Counted from the first letter of the stretch, positions 43,160 through 53,425 are shown. The stretch: DNA of 59,233 nt from Sedimentisphaerales bacterium (GCA_016932835.1 JAFGCD010000024.1:1-59233), one strand, 5' to 3'. The notes: generated from the sequence alone by a model not told the origin. A program made the numbers and translations.

Positions 43160-46100
43160 ATGAGAACGATGAGGTTAATTTCGAGTATTTTATGGATAGT
43201 GTTACTATTGTGTTTACCGGCGGCAGGCGAGACATTCCGGTTCACGGCTACGGCGGACAATAGGCCTTACGACGCATCGAACCTGTCCCGGTGGGAATGG
43301 CTTCTGGACGAAATGACCCGTTTGGTCGGCGACGAGGGCGTTTTTCATATTATGCCGGGCGACTTCGACTATCCGGGGACGACGGACGCTTCTCTGAAGA
43401 CACAGTTCGGCAGCGACGTTATCTGGTACCCGGTAACAGGGAACCACGAAGCGGAAACGCCGGAGGATATGACGTGGGTGCGCAGCGCCTATTCGGGTTT
43501 GCCCTATATTGTCAATACGGGACCGACAAATTGCGAGACGACGACGTATTCGTTCGACTACGGCAATGCTCACTTCGTTGCGATCAACGAATATTACACA
43601 GGGACAGCAGACGTCGGCGCCGACGGTGACGTCGTTCAGGAGTTGTACGACTGGCTTGCAGCGGATTTAGCGGCGAATACGAAGCCTGCGATTTTCGTGA
43701 TAGGTCACGAACCGGCCTATCCTCAGTATGCGCATGTCGGGGACAGTCTGGACGGGCACCCTGCGAACAGGGACAGATTCTGGAAACTGCTTAACGACGA
43801 GAAAGTAACAGCATACTTCTGCGGCCATACGCACTGGTACAGTGCGCTGCAGCAGAGCCAGACAGGAGATTATCCGTGCGAGGCGTTCACGTGGCAGATT
43901 GACTGCGGCAATGCAGGGAATCCCAGGGAGGCAGAACAGACATTTATTGACATCACTGTAACCGATACGGATGTGACATTTGTCGTTTGGCAGGGGATCG
44001 AGGATTCGGCATACTCTGTTCGCGAGAGCTGGACTGTGGATATTCCGCTTGTTGCGGCGAGCAATCCTTTGCCTGCCGACGGGGCCGCTGGGGTAATGCC
44101 CTGGTCGGTGACTTTGAGCGCTACGGTGGAGAATCCGAGCGGAAGCGGTGATCCGGTTGATGTGGAGTTCTTTGGGGCCGAGACACCGGGGTTCAGCATC
44201 GTGGTATTGCCCGACACACAGAAGTACGTGAATGTTATCAACGGCGGGAATCCGGAGATCTTCACGAGCCAGACTGAATGGATTGCAGCCAATACCGACG
44301 CGCTGAATATCGTATTCGTGACGCACGAAGGGGACCTGACGGACAGCACAAACCGCCCGGCGGGGATGGATGTTGCGGCTGAATGGTTAAGAGCGAATAC
44401 GAGTATGTCGATACTGGACGGAGTTGTTCCCTATGGAGTTCTTCCCGGCAATCATGATTTCCCGACAACCTATTACGAATCATATTTCCCATATACAAGG
44501 TACGAGAGCGAGGCATGGTACGGCGGGCATTACGGGACGACGAACGAGAACAGTTTCCAACTATTCTCGGCCGGCGGTGACGATTATATCATCCTCCATT
44601 TGCAGTATGACCCGGACAGCAGCGTAACAAGCTGGGCCAGTTCAGTTCTCGAAACATACTCATCTCGCAAGGCCATCATTACGACGCATTCGTATTTCAC
44701 CTCAGATGGCAGTCTGACGAACGATGGTGGAACCATAATATGGGATGATTTGGTTGTTCCTTCCGACAATGTCTTTTTCGTGTTGTGTGGGCACAATCAT
44801 GGCGAACAATATGTAGAGGGTACTGTGGGAAGCCGGACGGTCCACCAGATTATGGCTAATTACCAGGACTGGCCGAATGGCGGCAATGGTCTGCTGAGAA
44901 TAATGAGATTCGAGCCGGACGAGGACAGGATTTATGTTCAGACTTATTCGCCGTGGCTGGACCAGTACGAGAGTGACAGCGACAGTGACTTCGAACTGGC
45001 TTTCGATATGACGGGCACGGGATATGCCTCGATAGGCATCGATTCCGGGGTTTCGAGCGGTTCGACCGCTTCGACGATATGGCCGGACCTTGTGATGGAG
45101 ACGGCGTATGAGTGGTATGTGGTTGTTTCAGACACTATGTCACCAGCCATAGCATCGGGACCTGTGTGGAATTTCACTACGGCTTCGCTCAAGGCAAGCA
45201 ATCCCAGCCCTTCAAACGGCTCGGTTGATGTTGATCTTGATGCTGATTTGAGTTGGAGCAGCGGGGCCGGGGCTGCGAGCCACGACGTTTATTTCGGTAC
45301 CGATCCTGAAAATCTGGCCCTTGTGTCGGCAAAGCAGGCGGCTACAACTTATGATCCCGGCCAGCTTGGACAAGGCATTACATATTACTGGTCTATTGAT
45401 GAATTTGACAGCGGAGACAACCTTCTGGCTACAGGTGACGTGTGGAGCTTCACGACTACGATGCCGTCACCGGATTTGATAATATCGGCCGGGGCTCAGT
45501 GGAAGTACTTCGATGCAGTTGATTCGGACCAGGGCGCGTGGTACGGCATGTCGTTCGACGACAGCGGCTGGTCGGAGGGTCCGGCGCAACTCGGCTACGG
45601 CGACGGAGACGAGAGTACGATTCTCAACAACAGTCCGATCCGGGCATCGTACTATTTCCGGCATACGTTCACATCTGCGGTCGGCTACGACCACCTTACG
45701 GTTAATGCGGTGCGTGACGACGGATGCGTGGTATATTTGAACGGTGTGGAGATCGGACGGTCGAATATGTCCAGCGGTGAGATTACGTGGGATACGTGGG
45801 CGGCGAGCGTGACAACAAACGAGGGCGATTGGTGGGGTATCGCGATTGACCCGGCTGTTGTCGTCCAACCAGGGGTCAATGTTTTAGCCGTCTCTGTTCA
45901 CCAGGCCCACTCGACGAGCAGCGATGTGAGTTTCGATTTTGAACTGCTTGGGGTTCAGCTTGCGGGCCAGCCGGTGGCCAATGACGACAGCGACACGACG
46001 GATGAGGATACGGACGTCACAATCGATGTGCTTGGGAACGATACGGATCCCGACAACGATCCTCTTGTTGTGGAATCGGTGACGCAGCCGGCGAACGGTT

Positions 46101-48703
46101 CTGTCGTGAATAACGGCACAGACGTCACGTACACGCCGTCGCCGAACTTCAACGGCATAGATACGTTCACATACAAAGCAACAGACGGGACATCGCCGAG
46201 CAACAGTGCTACGGTCACCGTTACGGTCAACGCGGTAAATGATGCGCCGGCTGCGGAGGATCAGGCTGTATCGACCAAAGAGAGTACGCCGGTGGACATA
46301 ACGCTGACTGGAAGCGATCCGGAAAACGACCCGCTTACCTTCAGTGTGCTGACCGGGCCGACTAAGGGGACGCTGAGCGGGGTTGAACCAGACTTGACAT
46401 ACACTCCTGATCCGGGCTATGTCGGCGTCGACAGTTTCACGTTCGATGCCAATGACGGCGTGCTGGGCAGCGTACCGGCAACGATTTCAATCACGGTCAA
46501 CGCAAACAGCATACCTGTAGCCGATGACCAGGCGGTGACTGGCAATGAAGATACGTCATTGGCTATCACGCTGACAGGCGGCGATGCGGACGGTGATCCG
46601 CTGAGCTATCACATAGTAAGTGCCCCAAGCAACGGCGGCTTGAGCGGGACGGCGCCGAATCTGATATATACCCCTGATGCGGATTTCTATGGTACTGACA
46701 GTTTCATATTCAACGTTAACGACGGTACTGCCGATAGTGCGCCGGCAACGGTTTCTATTACGGTTACGGCGGTGAACGACGACCCTGTGGCGAATGACGA
46801 TTCGGTGACTACGGACGAGGATACGCCAGTGGCTATTCCAGTGCTGGCAAACGATACGGACACAGACGGAGATTCGCTGTCGGTGGAATCGGTGACGCAA
46901 CCGGCCAATGGGACGGCAAACGTGGACGGAAACGACATCGTCTATACGCCGAATGCGAACTTCAACGGCGACGATTCATTTGGCTATACGGTCGGCGACG
47001 GCAACGGCGGGAGTGCTTCGGGTACAGTGAACATTACGATAGATCCGATCAATGACCGGCCTACCGCACCTGAGAATTTGTCTGCTTCGCCCGGGGATAG
47101 TGTTGTCAATCTGAATTGGGACGACAATATTGAGCAGGAAGGTGATTTGGTGGGATACAACGTTTACCGAAGCGAGACGCCTGGTTCATACGGGACGGCA
47201 TTGGCGTTTTCCTCAACGAGCGATTACTCCGACAATGGAGTCGTCAACGACAGGACCTACTACTATGTCGTTAAGGCGGTTGATTCAGGAGGCCTGGAGG
47301 GCGATGCAAGTAACGAGGTTTCAGCAACGCCTGTCGGCATAGACTATGATGCGTATGCGAGTGTGGAGCCGATTGTAACGATCGGCGGCACGCCCGCCGG
47401 AACGGTGGAAGCAACAACGGCAGGCGACGGTGTTTTCCAGACGATCGACGAAGCTCCTGACGGCCCGGCTGCTTACAGCCTGCGGGTCGAATACGTTCTG
47501 CATACAGCCGTCAATCCGGGTGATGTCAGCGAGCCTGTGACCATTAACCTCATTCACAGTTGGACGGGCGGTTCTGCGGACGGTCTCCTTGTCGAGTTGT
47601 TTATCGCCGGCATATGGACGGATATTACAACGGATATCGCCGACGGGCAGTGCGAGGCGGCTGCTACGAACATTATAGATGCTGAAGGGAACATCCGAAT
47701 CAGGTTTGCTGACACGGTAAACAAGAAGAAGGAAAGCAGGGATACACTGGGCATCGATTTATTATATGCCGACATTATTGCAGGTCCGGCGGTTCCTGAT
47801 ACAGAGCCGCCTCTGCCGGATCCGATGACGTGGTCTTCGGTTCCGCAAGCAACGGGGGCAAGCTCGATTTCAATGACGGCGACGGCGGCTTCGGATGCCA
47901 GCGGTGTTGAATATTACTTCGAGTGCCTGACGGCTGGCGGTCATGACAGCGACTGGCAGGACAGCCCGACGTACGAGGATACGGGGCTGACGGCGGACAT
48001 AGAATATACTTATCGTGTTCAGGCTCGTGACAAATCTCCGCAGCAGAACGCGACAGGCTGGTCTGCAGAGGCTTCGGCGACGCCAGTGGATGTTCCGCCG
48101 TCAGCACCGAGCGGATTGACAGCTACTGCCGGCGACGGGCAGGTAAGCCTCGACTGGGCCGACAACTCGGAGTCGGACTTGGCTGGGTACAATGTTTACC
48201 GATCGGAGACAACCGGCGGACCGTACGCGTCGGTCAACAGCGGACTCGTTGGAGTCAGTGAGTATGTTGATTCGACGGCGGTCAACGGGACAACGTACTA
48301 CTATGTTGTTACGGCAGTGGATTCGGCGAGTCCGAGTGCGAACGAAAGCGGCTACAGCTCCGAGGTATCGGCGAGGCCCGGCGTGGAACATACGATTTAC
48401 GTCTCCGCTATCGAGATGAGTCTTGCCGAGGCCGGGAAGAACCACAAGGCCACAGCGGGGATCACGCTCAGCGAGGAGGTCGCAGGGGCTACGGTTTACG
48501 GGGACTGGTACTTCGAGGGAGCAATCATCCAGAGCGGAGCGAACGGGATCACCGATTCGGGAGGATATACGGCCATTACATCCGCTCCAGAGAAGACCAA
48601 GGGCGGTGAGGTTTTCCGGTTCGTTGTTACGGACGTCGTTCTCGGCGGTTACACTTATGACAGCAGCCAAGGCGTAACGGAGAATTCGATAACAGTCCCG
48701 TAA
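43160..48703 (+). CDS. Giant secreted protein with two metallophosphoesterase domains, cadherin-like repeats and FN3 domains
   Basis: The ATG at 43160 follows AAAGGAG and opens a signal peptide (LISSILWIVLLLCLPAAG); the 1847-residue product is exported. Domain 1 (about 22-290) is a calcineurin-like phosphoesterase: MPGDFDYPG, VTGNHEAE, VIGHEPAYP, FCGHTHWYS. A second, independent one (about 343-620) has VVLPDTQKYV, THEGDLTDS, LPGNHDFP, TTHSYF and LCGHNHGEQ, and lies inside an FN3-like domain whose halves are DVEFFGAE and IGIDSGVSSGSTASTIW. Then come FN3-like units, a jelly-roll module (about 770-930), four cadherin-like repeats (about 937-1300, NDDSDTTDEDTDVTID, GTDSFIFNVNDG), three further FN3 units and a C-terminal Ig-like domain. 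Substrate is unknown; a surface phosphatase or nuclease is possible. Confidence 0.83.
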   Translation: MRTMRLISSILWIVLLLCLPAAGETFRFTATADNRPYDASNLSRWEWLLDEMTRLVGDEGVFHIMPGDFDYPGTTDASLKTQFGSDVIWYPVTGNHEAETPEDMTWVRSAYSGLPYIVNTGPTNCETTTYSFDYGNAHFVAINEYYTGTADVGADGDVVQELYDWLAADLAANTKPAIFVIGHEPAYPQYAHVGDSLDGHPANRDRFWKLLNDEKVTAYFCGHTHWYSALQQSQTGDYPCEAFTWQIDCGNAGNPREAEQTFIDITVTDTDVTFVVWQGIEDSAYSVRESWTVDIPLVAASNPLPADGAAGVMPWSVTLSATVENPSGSGDPVDVEFFGAETPGFSIVVLPDTQKYVNVINGGNPEIFTSQTEWIAANTDALNIVFVTHEGDLTDSTNRPAGMDVAAEWLRANTSMSILDGVVPYGVLPGNHDFPTTYYESYFPYTRYESEAWYGGHYGTTNENSFQLFSAGGDDYIILHLQYDPDSSVTSWASSVLETYSSRKAIITTHSYFTSDGSLTNDGGTIIWDDLVVPSDNVFFVLCGHNHGEQYVEGTVGSRTVHQIMANYQDWPNGGNGLLRIMRFEPDEDRIYVQTYSPWLDQYESDSDSDFELAFDMTGTGYASIGIDSGVSSGSTASTIWPDLVMETAYEWYVVVSDTMSPAIASGPVWNFTTASLKASNPSPSNGSVDVDLDADLSWSSGAGAASHDVYFGTDPENLALVSAKQAATTYDPGQLGQGITYYWSIDEFDSGDNLLATGDVWSFTTTMPSPDLIISAGAQWKYFDAVDSDQGAWYGMSFDDSGWSEGPAQLGYGDGDESTILNNSPIRASYYFRHTFTSAVGYDHLTVNAVRDDGCVVYLNGVEIGRSNMSSGEITWDTWAASVTTNEGDWWGIAIDPAVVVQPGVNVLAVSVHQAHSTSSDVSFDFELLGVQLAGQPVANDDSDTTDEDTDVTIDVLGNDTDPDNDPLVVESVTQPANGSVVNNGTDVTYTPSPNFNGIDTFTYKATDGTSPSNSATVTVTVNAVNDAPAAEDQAVSTKESTPVDITLTGSDPENDPLTFSVLTGPTKGTLSGVEPDLTYTPDPGYVGVDSFTFDANDGVLGSVPATISITVNANSIPVADDQAVTGNEDTSLAITLTGGDADGDPLSYHIVSAPSNGGLSGTAPNLIYTPDADFYGTDSFIFNVNDGTADSAPATVSITVTAVNDDPVANDDSVTTDEDTPVAIPVLANDTDTDGDSLSVESVTQPANGTANVDGNDIVYTPNANFNGDDSFGYTVGDGNGGSASGTVNITIDPINDRPTAPENLSASPGDSVVNLNWDDNIEQEGDLVGYNVYRSETPGSYGTALAFSSTSDYSDNGVVNDRTYYYVVKAVDSGGLEGDASNEVSATPVGIDYDAYASVEPIVTIGGTPAGTVEATTAGDGVFQTIDEAPDGPAAYSLRVEYVLHTAVNPGDVSEPVTINLIHSWTGGSADGLLVELFIAGIWTDITTDIADGQCEAAATNIIDAEGNIRIRFADTVNKKKESRDTLGIDLLYADIIAGPAVPDTEPPLPDPMTWSSVPQATGASSISMTATAASDASGVEYYFECLTAGGHDSDWQDSPTYEDTGLTADIEYTYRVQARDKSPQQNATGWSAEASATPVDVPPSAPSGLTATAGDGQVSLDWADNSESDLAGYNVYRSETTGGPYASVNSGLVGVSEYVDSTAVNGTTYYYVVTAVDSASPSANESGYSSEVSARPGVEHTIYVSAIEMSLAEAGKNHKATAGITLSEEVAGATVYGDWYFEGAIIQSGANGITDSGGYTAITSAPEKTKGGEVFRFVVTDVVLGGYTYDSSQGVTENSITVP

Positions 48704-48735
48704 AGCCGAGGCGCGGCGTGAATGCTGATTGCATC

Positions 48736-48774
48736 AAAGGGGATGCGTGTATAACACTCGCATCCCCTTTTTTC
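48736..48774 (+). terminator. Strong rho-independent terminator
   Basis: AAAGGGGATGCG (48736-48747) pairs with CGCATCCCCTTT (48759-48770) over 12 bases around an 11-base loop, followed by T residues. It ends the 1847-residue protein gene. Confidence 0.9.
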
Positions 48775-48880
48775 TATGTCAGTGGGTCCGGTGTCGCATT
48801 CTCAACTACGGCCGGGTGTACACGCGGGGAGGCGCCGGTTTGCCGGAGTTTTGTAAGGTGGCCGGTGCGAGGATTTTCGG

Positions 48881-48909
48881 TTGATGACGACGCGGCGAGG
48901 GGGTAGAAT
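48881..48909 (+). promoter_or_regulatory. Promoter for the DUF362/SMP-30 gene
   Basis: TTGATG at 48881-48886 and TAGAAT at 48904-48909, 17-base spacer. The leader is about 85 bases, with GGGAGG before the ATG at 49002. Confidence 0.6.
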
Positions 48910-49001
48910 CTGCAGTTACGATGTAAGCATCCGGACTCGATAACGGTTGTCGAGCCCGAGAGGCGATTGCCGAGATAATTCTGTTTTCAGGGAGGTTAGA
49001 G

Positions 49002-51443
49002 ATGCACTTCTGGAATAGCAAAGATGTCGAGAATACCTGTTCGGATGGCTCGATACATAACGGTCAAGAGTGCAAACGGCGGTGGCCGCTGCTGATATTG
49101 CCGATAGTCGGATTTTTCTCGTTAATATGGTTCCTGGTGCGGGTGATCCCCAAGCCGTCGCGTGCGACATATCCCTGCCAGCGGGTTGCTTTCCCATTGG
49201 CGTCCGGCTTTGTCATATGGCTATTGGGCGTAGTCGGGTCGGTCGCGGCGTTTCGAAAGGCCAAGCTCAGCGCTGCGAAAAGGCGGTATGCCGTGGCAGT
49301 GATTCTGGCTGCGGCGAGCATCGGGGCCATTTGGGTTGCGATAAGCAGTACCGCAGAGAAACTCGTTATTGCCGAAGCGCAAAAGGCCAACGAGCCGACG
49401 GGAGTCGCCCAAGGCATCAATCCGGGGCGCGTCGTCTGGGTGCACGACCCGGAAGCGACCGATTGGGACGGCCCGGGCAGCGGGCACTGGTGGCAGAGCG
49501 AGCATACGAACCAGGCAGTGGTCGATGAGATGATGTCGGACGCCATTCGGCGATTGACCGGCGCCGACAGCGACAAGGCTGCGTGGGACAAACTGTTCAG
49601 GCACCTGAACAAGACGAAGGGCAAGGGGGATGTCGGGTACAAGGCGGGGGAGAAGGTGACAGTGAAGGTGAATTTCGTCGGTTTTATCTGGGCGCACAGG
49701 AGCGTCAACGTTGAGACTTACAACCTGGAGAGCTGGCGTGACTATATGAATACGTCGCCGCAGATGATAACGGCCCTGCTGAGCCAACTGACAGGGCCGG
49801 CGGGGGTCGGGCAGGCGGATATTTCCATCTGCGATACGCTGTGCTATCTCGCCAACGAATACTACGATGTTCTGCACAAGGAATTTCCGGAAGTGCGTTT
49901 TGTTGACCTGGGGGGCAAGCTCGGTCGAACAAAGGCAAAGGTGTCTTCGGTTCCTCTCTACTGGAGCTGCAATCCGGAAGGGGTGGAACAGGATTACATT
50001 CCATCCTGTTTTGCCGAGGCGGAATACGTAGTTAATCTTGCGAATCTCAAGGCGCATACCGGTGCGGGGGTGACGTTGTGCGCGAAGAACCACTACGGTT
50101 CTCTCGTTCGCGGTCCGGTGCAGAACGGATACTACGATCTGCACAAGAATGCATTCGCCAAATCGACGGGGATATACAGGCCATTAGTTGACCTGATGGG
50201 ACACGGGCATTTCGGGGGCAAAACGATGCTGTACCTGATCGACGGGCTTTACAGCGGCAAGCACCCGATAGACTCGGCGCCGCAGAAGTGGGAATCGCCG
50301 CCTTTCAACGGCGACTGGACGTCGAGCGTTCTGGCGTCGCAGGACCCGGTGGCTATTGATTCGGTGGGGTTTGATTTTTTATGGGCCGAGTGGGAAGATT
50401 ATCCCCGCGCAGTCGGCGTTGACGACTACCTTCACGAAGCAGCGAAGGCCGATGATCCGCCTTCGGGGACATTCTACGACCCGGACCATGCCGGCAATGT
50501 GAAACGGCTCGCCAGCCTGGGTGTGCATGAGCACTGGAACAATACGGAAGACAAGCAGTATTCTCGCAACCTCGGCAGCGGGAAAGGAATCGAGCTTGTG
50601 GCGGTATCGAGGGGAAATAAAGGCATTATTGCGCCGGGGGCGAAGGTAGAGCTGCTGAGCGACGGGTTCAAATTCACCGAGGGGCCGGCGGTCGATGCGG
50701 AAGGGAACGTGTATTTCACGGATCAGCCGAACAATCGGATTCATAAGTGGTCGGTGGAGGGGAAGCTCTCGACATGGCACGATTCACCGGGAAGGGCCAA
50801 TGGGCTCTTCTTCGATAAGAAAGGCAGCCTGATAGCGTGTGCGGACCTCGATAACGAACTTTGGCTGATCGATGTGAACGGCAAGGCGACGGTTCTTGTC
50901 AAGGGGTATAAAGGCAAGAAGCTCAACGGGCCGAACGATGCATGGGTGGACCCGAAAGGCGGCATATACTTCACAGACCCGTTTTATAAGAGACCCTACT
51001 GGAATCGCGGGCCTATGGAGCAGGACGGCCAGCACGTTTATTACGTCAAGCCGGGGCAGAAAGAAGCGATACGGGTGATTGAGGACCTCGTGCAGCCTAA
51101 CGGGATAATCGGGACCGCGGACGGCAAGGGACTATACGTAGCCGACATCGGCGCGGGCAAGACGTACGTTTACCGGGTTAAGGATGACGGCAGCCTGGAT
51201 GAGAAGAAGCTTTTCTGCTCGATGGGCTCGGACGGCATGACAATCGATAACCAGGGCAATATCTACCTGACGGGCAAAGGGGTAACGGTGTTTGATTCGA
51301 GCGGCAAGAAAATCGAGCACATCGCGATTGACGAGGGCTGGACGGCGAATGTGTGCTTCGGGGGCAAGGACAGAAGAACGCTGTTTATTACGGCGATGGA
51401 TTCGCTGTATGCAATCAAGATGCGTGTCGCAGGCGTGCGATAG
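49002..51443 (+). CDS. Membrane-anchored fusion of DUF362 and an SMP-30/gluconolactonase-type propeller
   Basis: An 813-residue protein. Three N-terminal hydrophobic segments (about 30-115: LLILPIVGFFSLIWFLV, ASGFVIWLLGVVGSVAAF, VAVILAAASIGAIWVAI) precede a DUF362 domain (about 135-510) with GEKVTVKVNFVGF, VNLANLKAHTGAGVTLCAKNHYG and ASQDPVAIDSVGFDFL. From about 545 an SMP-30-like six-bladed propeller follows: LSDGFKFTEGPAVDAEGNVYF, QPNNRIHKWSVEG, GPNDAWVDPKGGIYFTDP, DGMTIDNQGNIYLTG. SMP-30 enzymes hydrolyse sugar lactones with a bound divalent cation. The propeller is a paralogue of the one at 52528-53406. DUF362 function is not established. Confidence 0.8.
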   Translation: MHFWNSKDVENTCSDGSIHNGQECKRRWPLLILPIVGFFSLIWFLVRVIPKPSRATYPCQRVAFPLASGFVIWLLGVVGSVAAFRKAKLSAAKRRYAVAVILAAASIGAIWVAISSTAEKLVIAEAQKANEPTGVAQGINPGRVVWVHDPEATDWDGPGSGHWWQSEHTNQAVVDEMMSDAIRRLTGADSDKAAWDKLFRHLNKTKGKGDVGYKAGEKVTVKVNFVGFIWAHRSVNVETYNLESWRDYMNTSPQMITALLSQLTGPAGVGQADISICDTLCYLANEYYDVLHKEFPEVRFVDLGGKLGRTKAKVSSVPLYWSCNPEGVEQDYIPSCFAEAEYVVNLANLKAHTGAGVTLCAKNHYGSLVRGPVQNGYYDLHKNAFAKSTGIYRPLVDLMGHGHFGGKTMLYLIDGLYSGKHPIDSAPQKWESPPFNGDWTSSVLASQDPVAIDSVGFDFLWAEWEDYPRAVGVDDYLHEAAKADDPPSGTFYDPDHAGNVKRLASLGVHEHWNNTEDKQYSRNLGSGKGIELVAVSRGNKGIIAPGAKVELLSDGFKFTEGPAVDAEGNVYFTDQPNNRIHKWSVEGKLSTWHDSPGRANGLFFDKKGSLIACADLDNELWLIDVNGKATVLVKGYKGKKLNGPNDAWVDPKGGIYFTDPFYKRPYWNRGPMEQDGQHVYYVKPGQKEAIRVIEDLVQPNGIIGTADGKGLYVADIGAGKTYVYRVKDDGSLDEKKLFCSMGSDGMTIDNQGNIYLTGKGVTVFDSSGKKIEHIAIDEGWTANVCFGGKDRRTLFITAMDSLYAIKMRVAGVR

Positions 51444-51496
51444 CATCGAGAGCAACCGGTTTTGAGGATGCGGCATTGAAAGGAGCGACAGTAAGG

Positions 51497-52531
51497 ATGA
51501 AGACGATTTTCGTCGGGGTAATACTCTGGGCGGCAGGCGGACTTGCGGCGGGGACGCCTGTGGAAGTCGAGGTTGTCAGCACAGCGAATATATGGGACAA
51601 GGCGCCTCATAACGCCTTTACGGACCTTGTGCGGTGGAACGGAGAGTTTTACTGCGCGTTTCGCGAGGGCAGAAGACATGTATCGACGGACGGCAAGATT
51701 CGGGTGCTTCAATCGGCGGATGCAGAGGATTGGGCTTCAGCGGCGGTAATCGCACTGGGCGGGTATGATCTGCGTGATGCGCATTTGTCGGTGACGCCGA
51801 GCGGGAAACTGATGCTTGTCGGCGGGGCTGCGCCGCGCAAAAAGGACAATGAAGGGGCGCCAACGGGCACATTCGTGAGTTTCTCTTCGGACGGCAGGGA
51901 TTGGAGCGCACCTGAAATTGCAGTCGAGCCGGGGCGGTGGATGTGGCAGGTGAGCTGGCATAAAGGCAAGGCTTATGGGGTGTCTTATGCGGCGGGATTG
52001 CGGATGCCCTGGCTGGAGCTGCTGGCGAGCGACGACGGGGCCAAATACGAGACACACACAGCGGAACTGTTCGGGGAGGGTTATCCGACTGAGGTTACGC
52101 TGCGTTTCGATGATGACGGGACGTGCTACGCATTGATGCGGCGGGACCGCAACGGCAACTCGCCGAGCAGCGCGATGTTTGGGGTCAGTCGGGGCGATTA
52201 CAGGCAATGGCAATGGCGGGATCTGGGGGCGGAATTCAACGGTTTCGGCGGGCCCAATTTCGTAAAGATACCCGGAGGGCATTGGATAGGGTCTGGTCGG
52301 ATGCACCAGGGCGGGGCGCATACGGCGCTGACGTATATCGACGCGGCGAACGGGACGATGACGAAACTTGCGAAGCTGCCCAGCGGAGGCGATACGAGTT
52401 ATCCGGGCATGGTGTGGCATGACGGGATTCTCTACGTCAGCTATCATTCGACCCACGAGGGCAAGACGGGCATATATCTGGCGAAGGTTAAGGTTATGGA
52501 AAAGAAGTCAATGGAAGGGAATTCGAGATGA
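51497..52531 (+). CDS. Secreted sialidase-like (BNR) beta-propeller protein
   Basis: A 344-residue secreted protein: signal peptide MKTIFVGVILWAAGGLAAG, then a six-bladed propeller with FTDLVRWNGEFYCAFREGR, RVLQSADAEDWASA, FVSFSSDGRDWSAPEI and TALTYIDAANGTMTKLAKLP. The repeated S-x-D-G-x-x-W units are Asp-box-like, as in sialidases. The residues that make a sialidase (an Arg triad and a Tyr) cannot be confirmed by eye, so a different glycosidase or a lectin is possible. The stop overlaps the next start by four bases (ATGA), coupling it to the SMP-30 gene. Confidence 0.72.
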   Translation: MKTIFVGVILWAAGGLAAGTPVEVEVVSTANIWDKAPHNAFTDLVRWNGEFYCAFREGRRHVSTDGKIRVLQSADAEDWASAAVIALGGYDLRDAHLSVTPSGKLMLVGGAAPRKKDNEGAPTGTFVSFSSDGRDWSAPEIAVEPGRWMWQVSWHKGKAYGVSYAAGLRMPWLELLASDDGAKYETHTAELFGEGYPTEVTLRFDDDGTCYALMRRDRNGNSPSSAMFGVSRGDYRQWQWRDLGAEFNGFGGPNFVKIPGGHWIGSGRMHQGGAHTALTYIDAANGTMTKLAKLPSGGDTSYPGMVWHDGILYVSYHSTHEGKTGIYLAKVKVMEKKSMEGNSR

Positions 52532-53406
52532 ACGGAAAATGGATTGGTCTTGCAATATTGTTTTTAGTGATTGCTTCGAGCGGCTGTGCTGTTGAGAATG
52601 CAAGAGTGGCGGCGGGGGCGAAGGTCGAGAAACTTGCAGATGGTTTTGCGTTCACAGAAGGTCCGGCGGCGGATGCAAAAGGTGACGTCTATTTCAGCGA
52701 CATACCCAACAACCGGATTCACAAGTGGGATGTCAAGGCCAAGAAGCTTTCGACCTTCCGCGAAGATTCAGGCGGGGCGAACGGGCTTTATTTCGACAAG
52801 AAGGAGCAGTTGATCGCGTGCGAAGGGGGCGGGCGACGGCTGGTTTCCATCTGCCCGGAGGGGGTGGTGACGGTGCTGGCCGATGAGTACGAAGGCAAAA
52901 AGTTCAACAGCCTGAACGACCTGTGGATCACCCCCAAAGGGGGCATTTATTTTACCGATCCGCGCTACGGCAACAGGGACGGTATGGAGCAGGACGGCGA
53001 GCATGTTTATTACCTTTCGCCCGAGGGCAAGAAGGTGATTCGGGTAATCGACGATATGGTGCGGCCTAACGGGGTAATCGGGACACCCAACGGTAAGACG
53101 CTCTACGTTGCGGACCACGGGGGCAAAAAGACATTCTCATATAAGATCAATGATGACGGGACACTTTCCGAGAAGAAGCTGTTTGCCGAGAGCGGCTCGG
53201 ACGGGATGACCATCGACAAGAAAGGCAATATCTACCTGACGTCGGGGGCGGTTCTGGTCTATAACAAGAAAGGCGAGCAGATCGAGCGAATCGAGGTTCC
53301 GGAAGGGCCGGCGAACGTGTGCTTCGGGGGCAAGGACAAAAAGACGCTGTTTATCACGGCGAGAAAATCGCTGTATGCCGTGCGGATGCGGGTCAGAGGC
53401 GTATGA
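52528..53406 (+). CDS. SMP-30/gluconolactonase-like lipoprotein
   Basis: A 292-residue lipoprotein (lipobox ASSGC near residue 20) with the same propeller as the C-terminal half of the DUF362 fusion: LADGFAFTEGPAADAKGDVYF, IPNNRIHKWDVKAK, SLNDLWITPKGGIYFTDPRYG, VRPNGVIGTPNGKTLYVADHGG, SGSDGMTIDKKGNIYLTSG. The Glu of TEGPA, the Asn of LND and the Asp of SDG match the metal ligands of SMP-30. The likely reaction is hydrolysis of a sugar lactone at the cell envelope, which would follow sugar oxidation. It is translationally coupled to the sialidase-like gene. Confidence 0.85.
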   Translation: MNGKWIGLAILFLVIASSGCAVENARVAAGAKVEKLADGFAFTEGPAADAKGDVYFSDIPNNRIHKWDVKAKKLSTFREDSGGANGLYFDKKEQLIACEGGGRRLVSICPEGVVTVLADEYEGKKFNSLNDLWITPKGGIYFTDPRYGNRDGMEQDGEHVYYLSPEGKKVIRVIDDMVRPNGVIGTPNGKTLYVADHGGKKTFSYKINDDGTLSEKKLFAESGSDGMTIDKKGNIYLTSGAVLVYNKKGEQIERIEVPEGPANVCFGGKDKKTLFITARKSLYAVRMRVRGV

Positions 53407-53425
53407 AAGGTTTTATGGAGTGTAT

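Noticed and set aside
45970..47060. Possible DNA tandem repeat or CRISPR-like array
   Set aside because: The periodicity comes from four diverged cadherin-like protein repeats of about 90 residues; the DNA copies differ and there are no short identical repeats.
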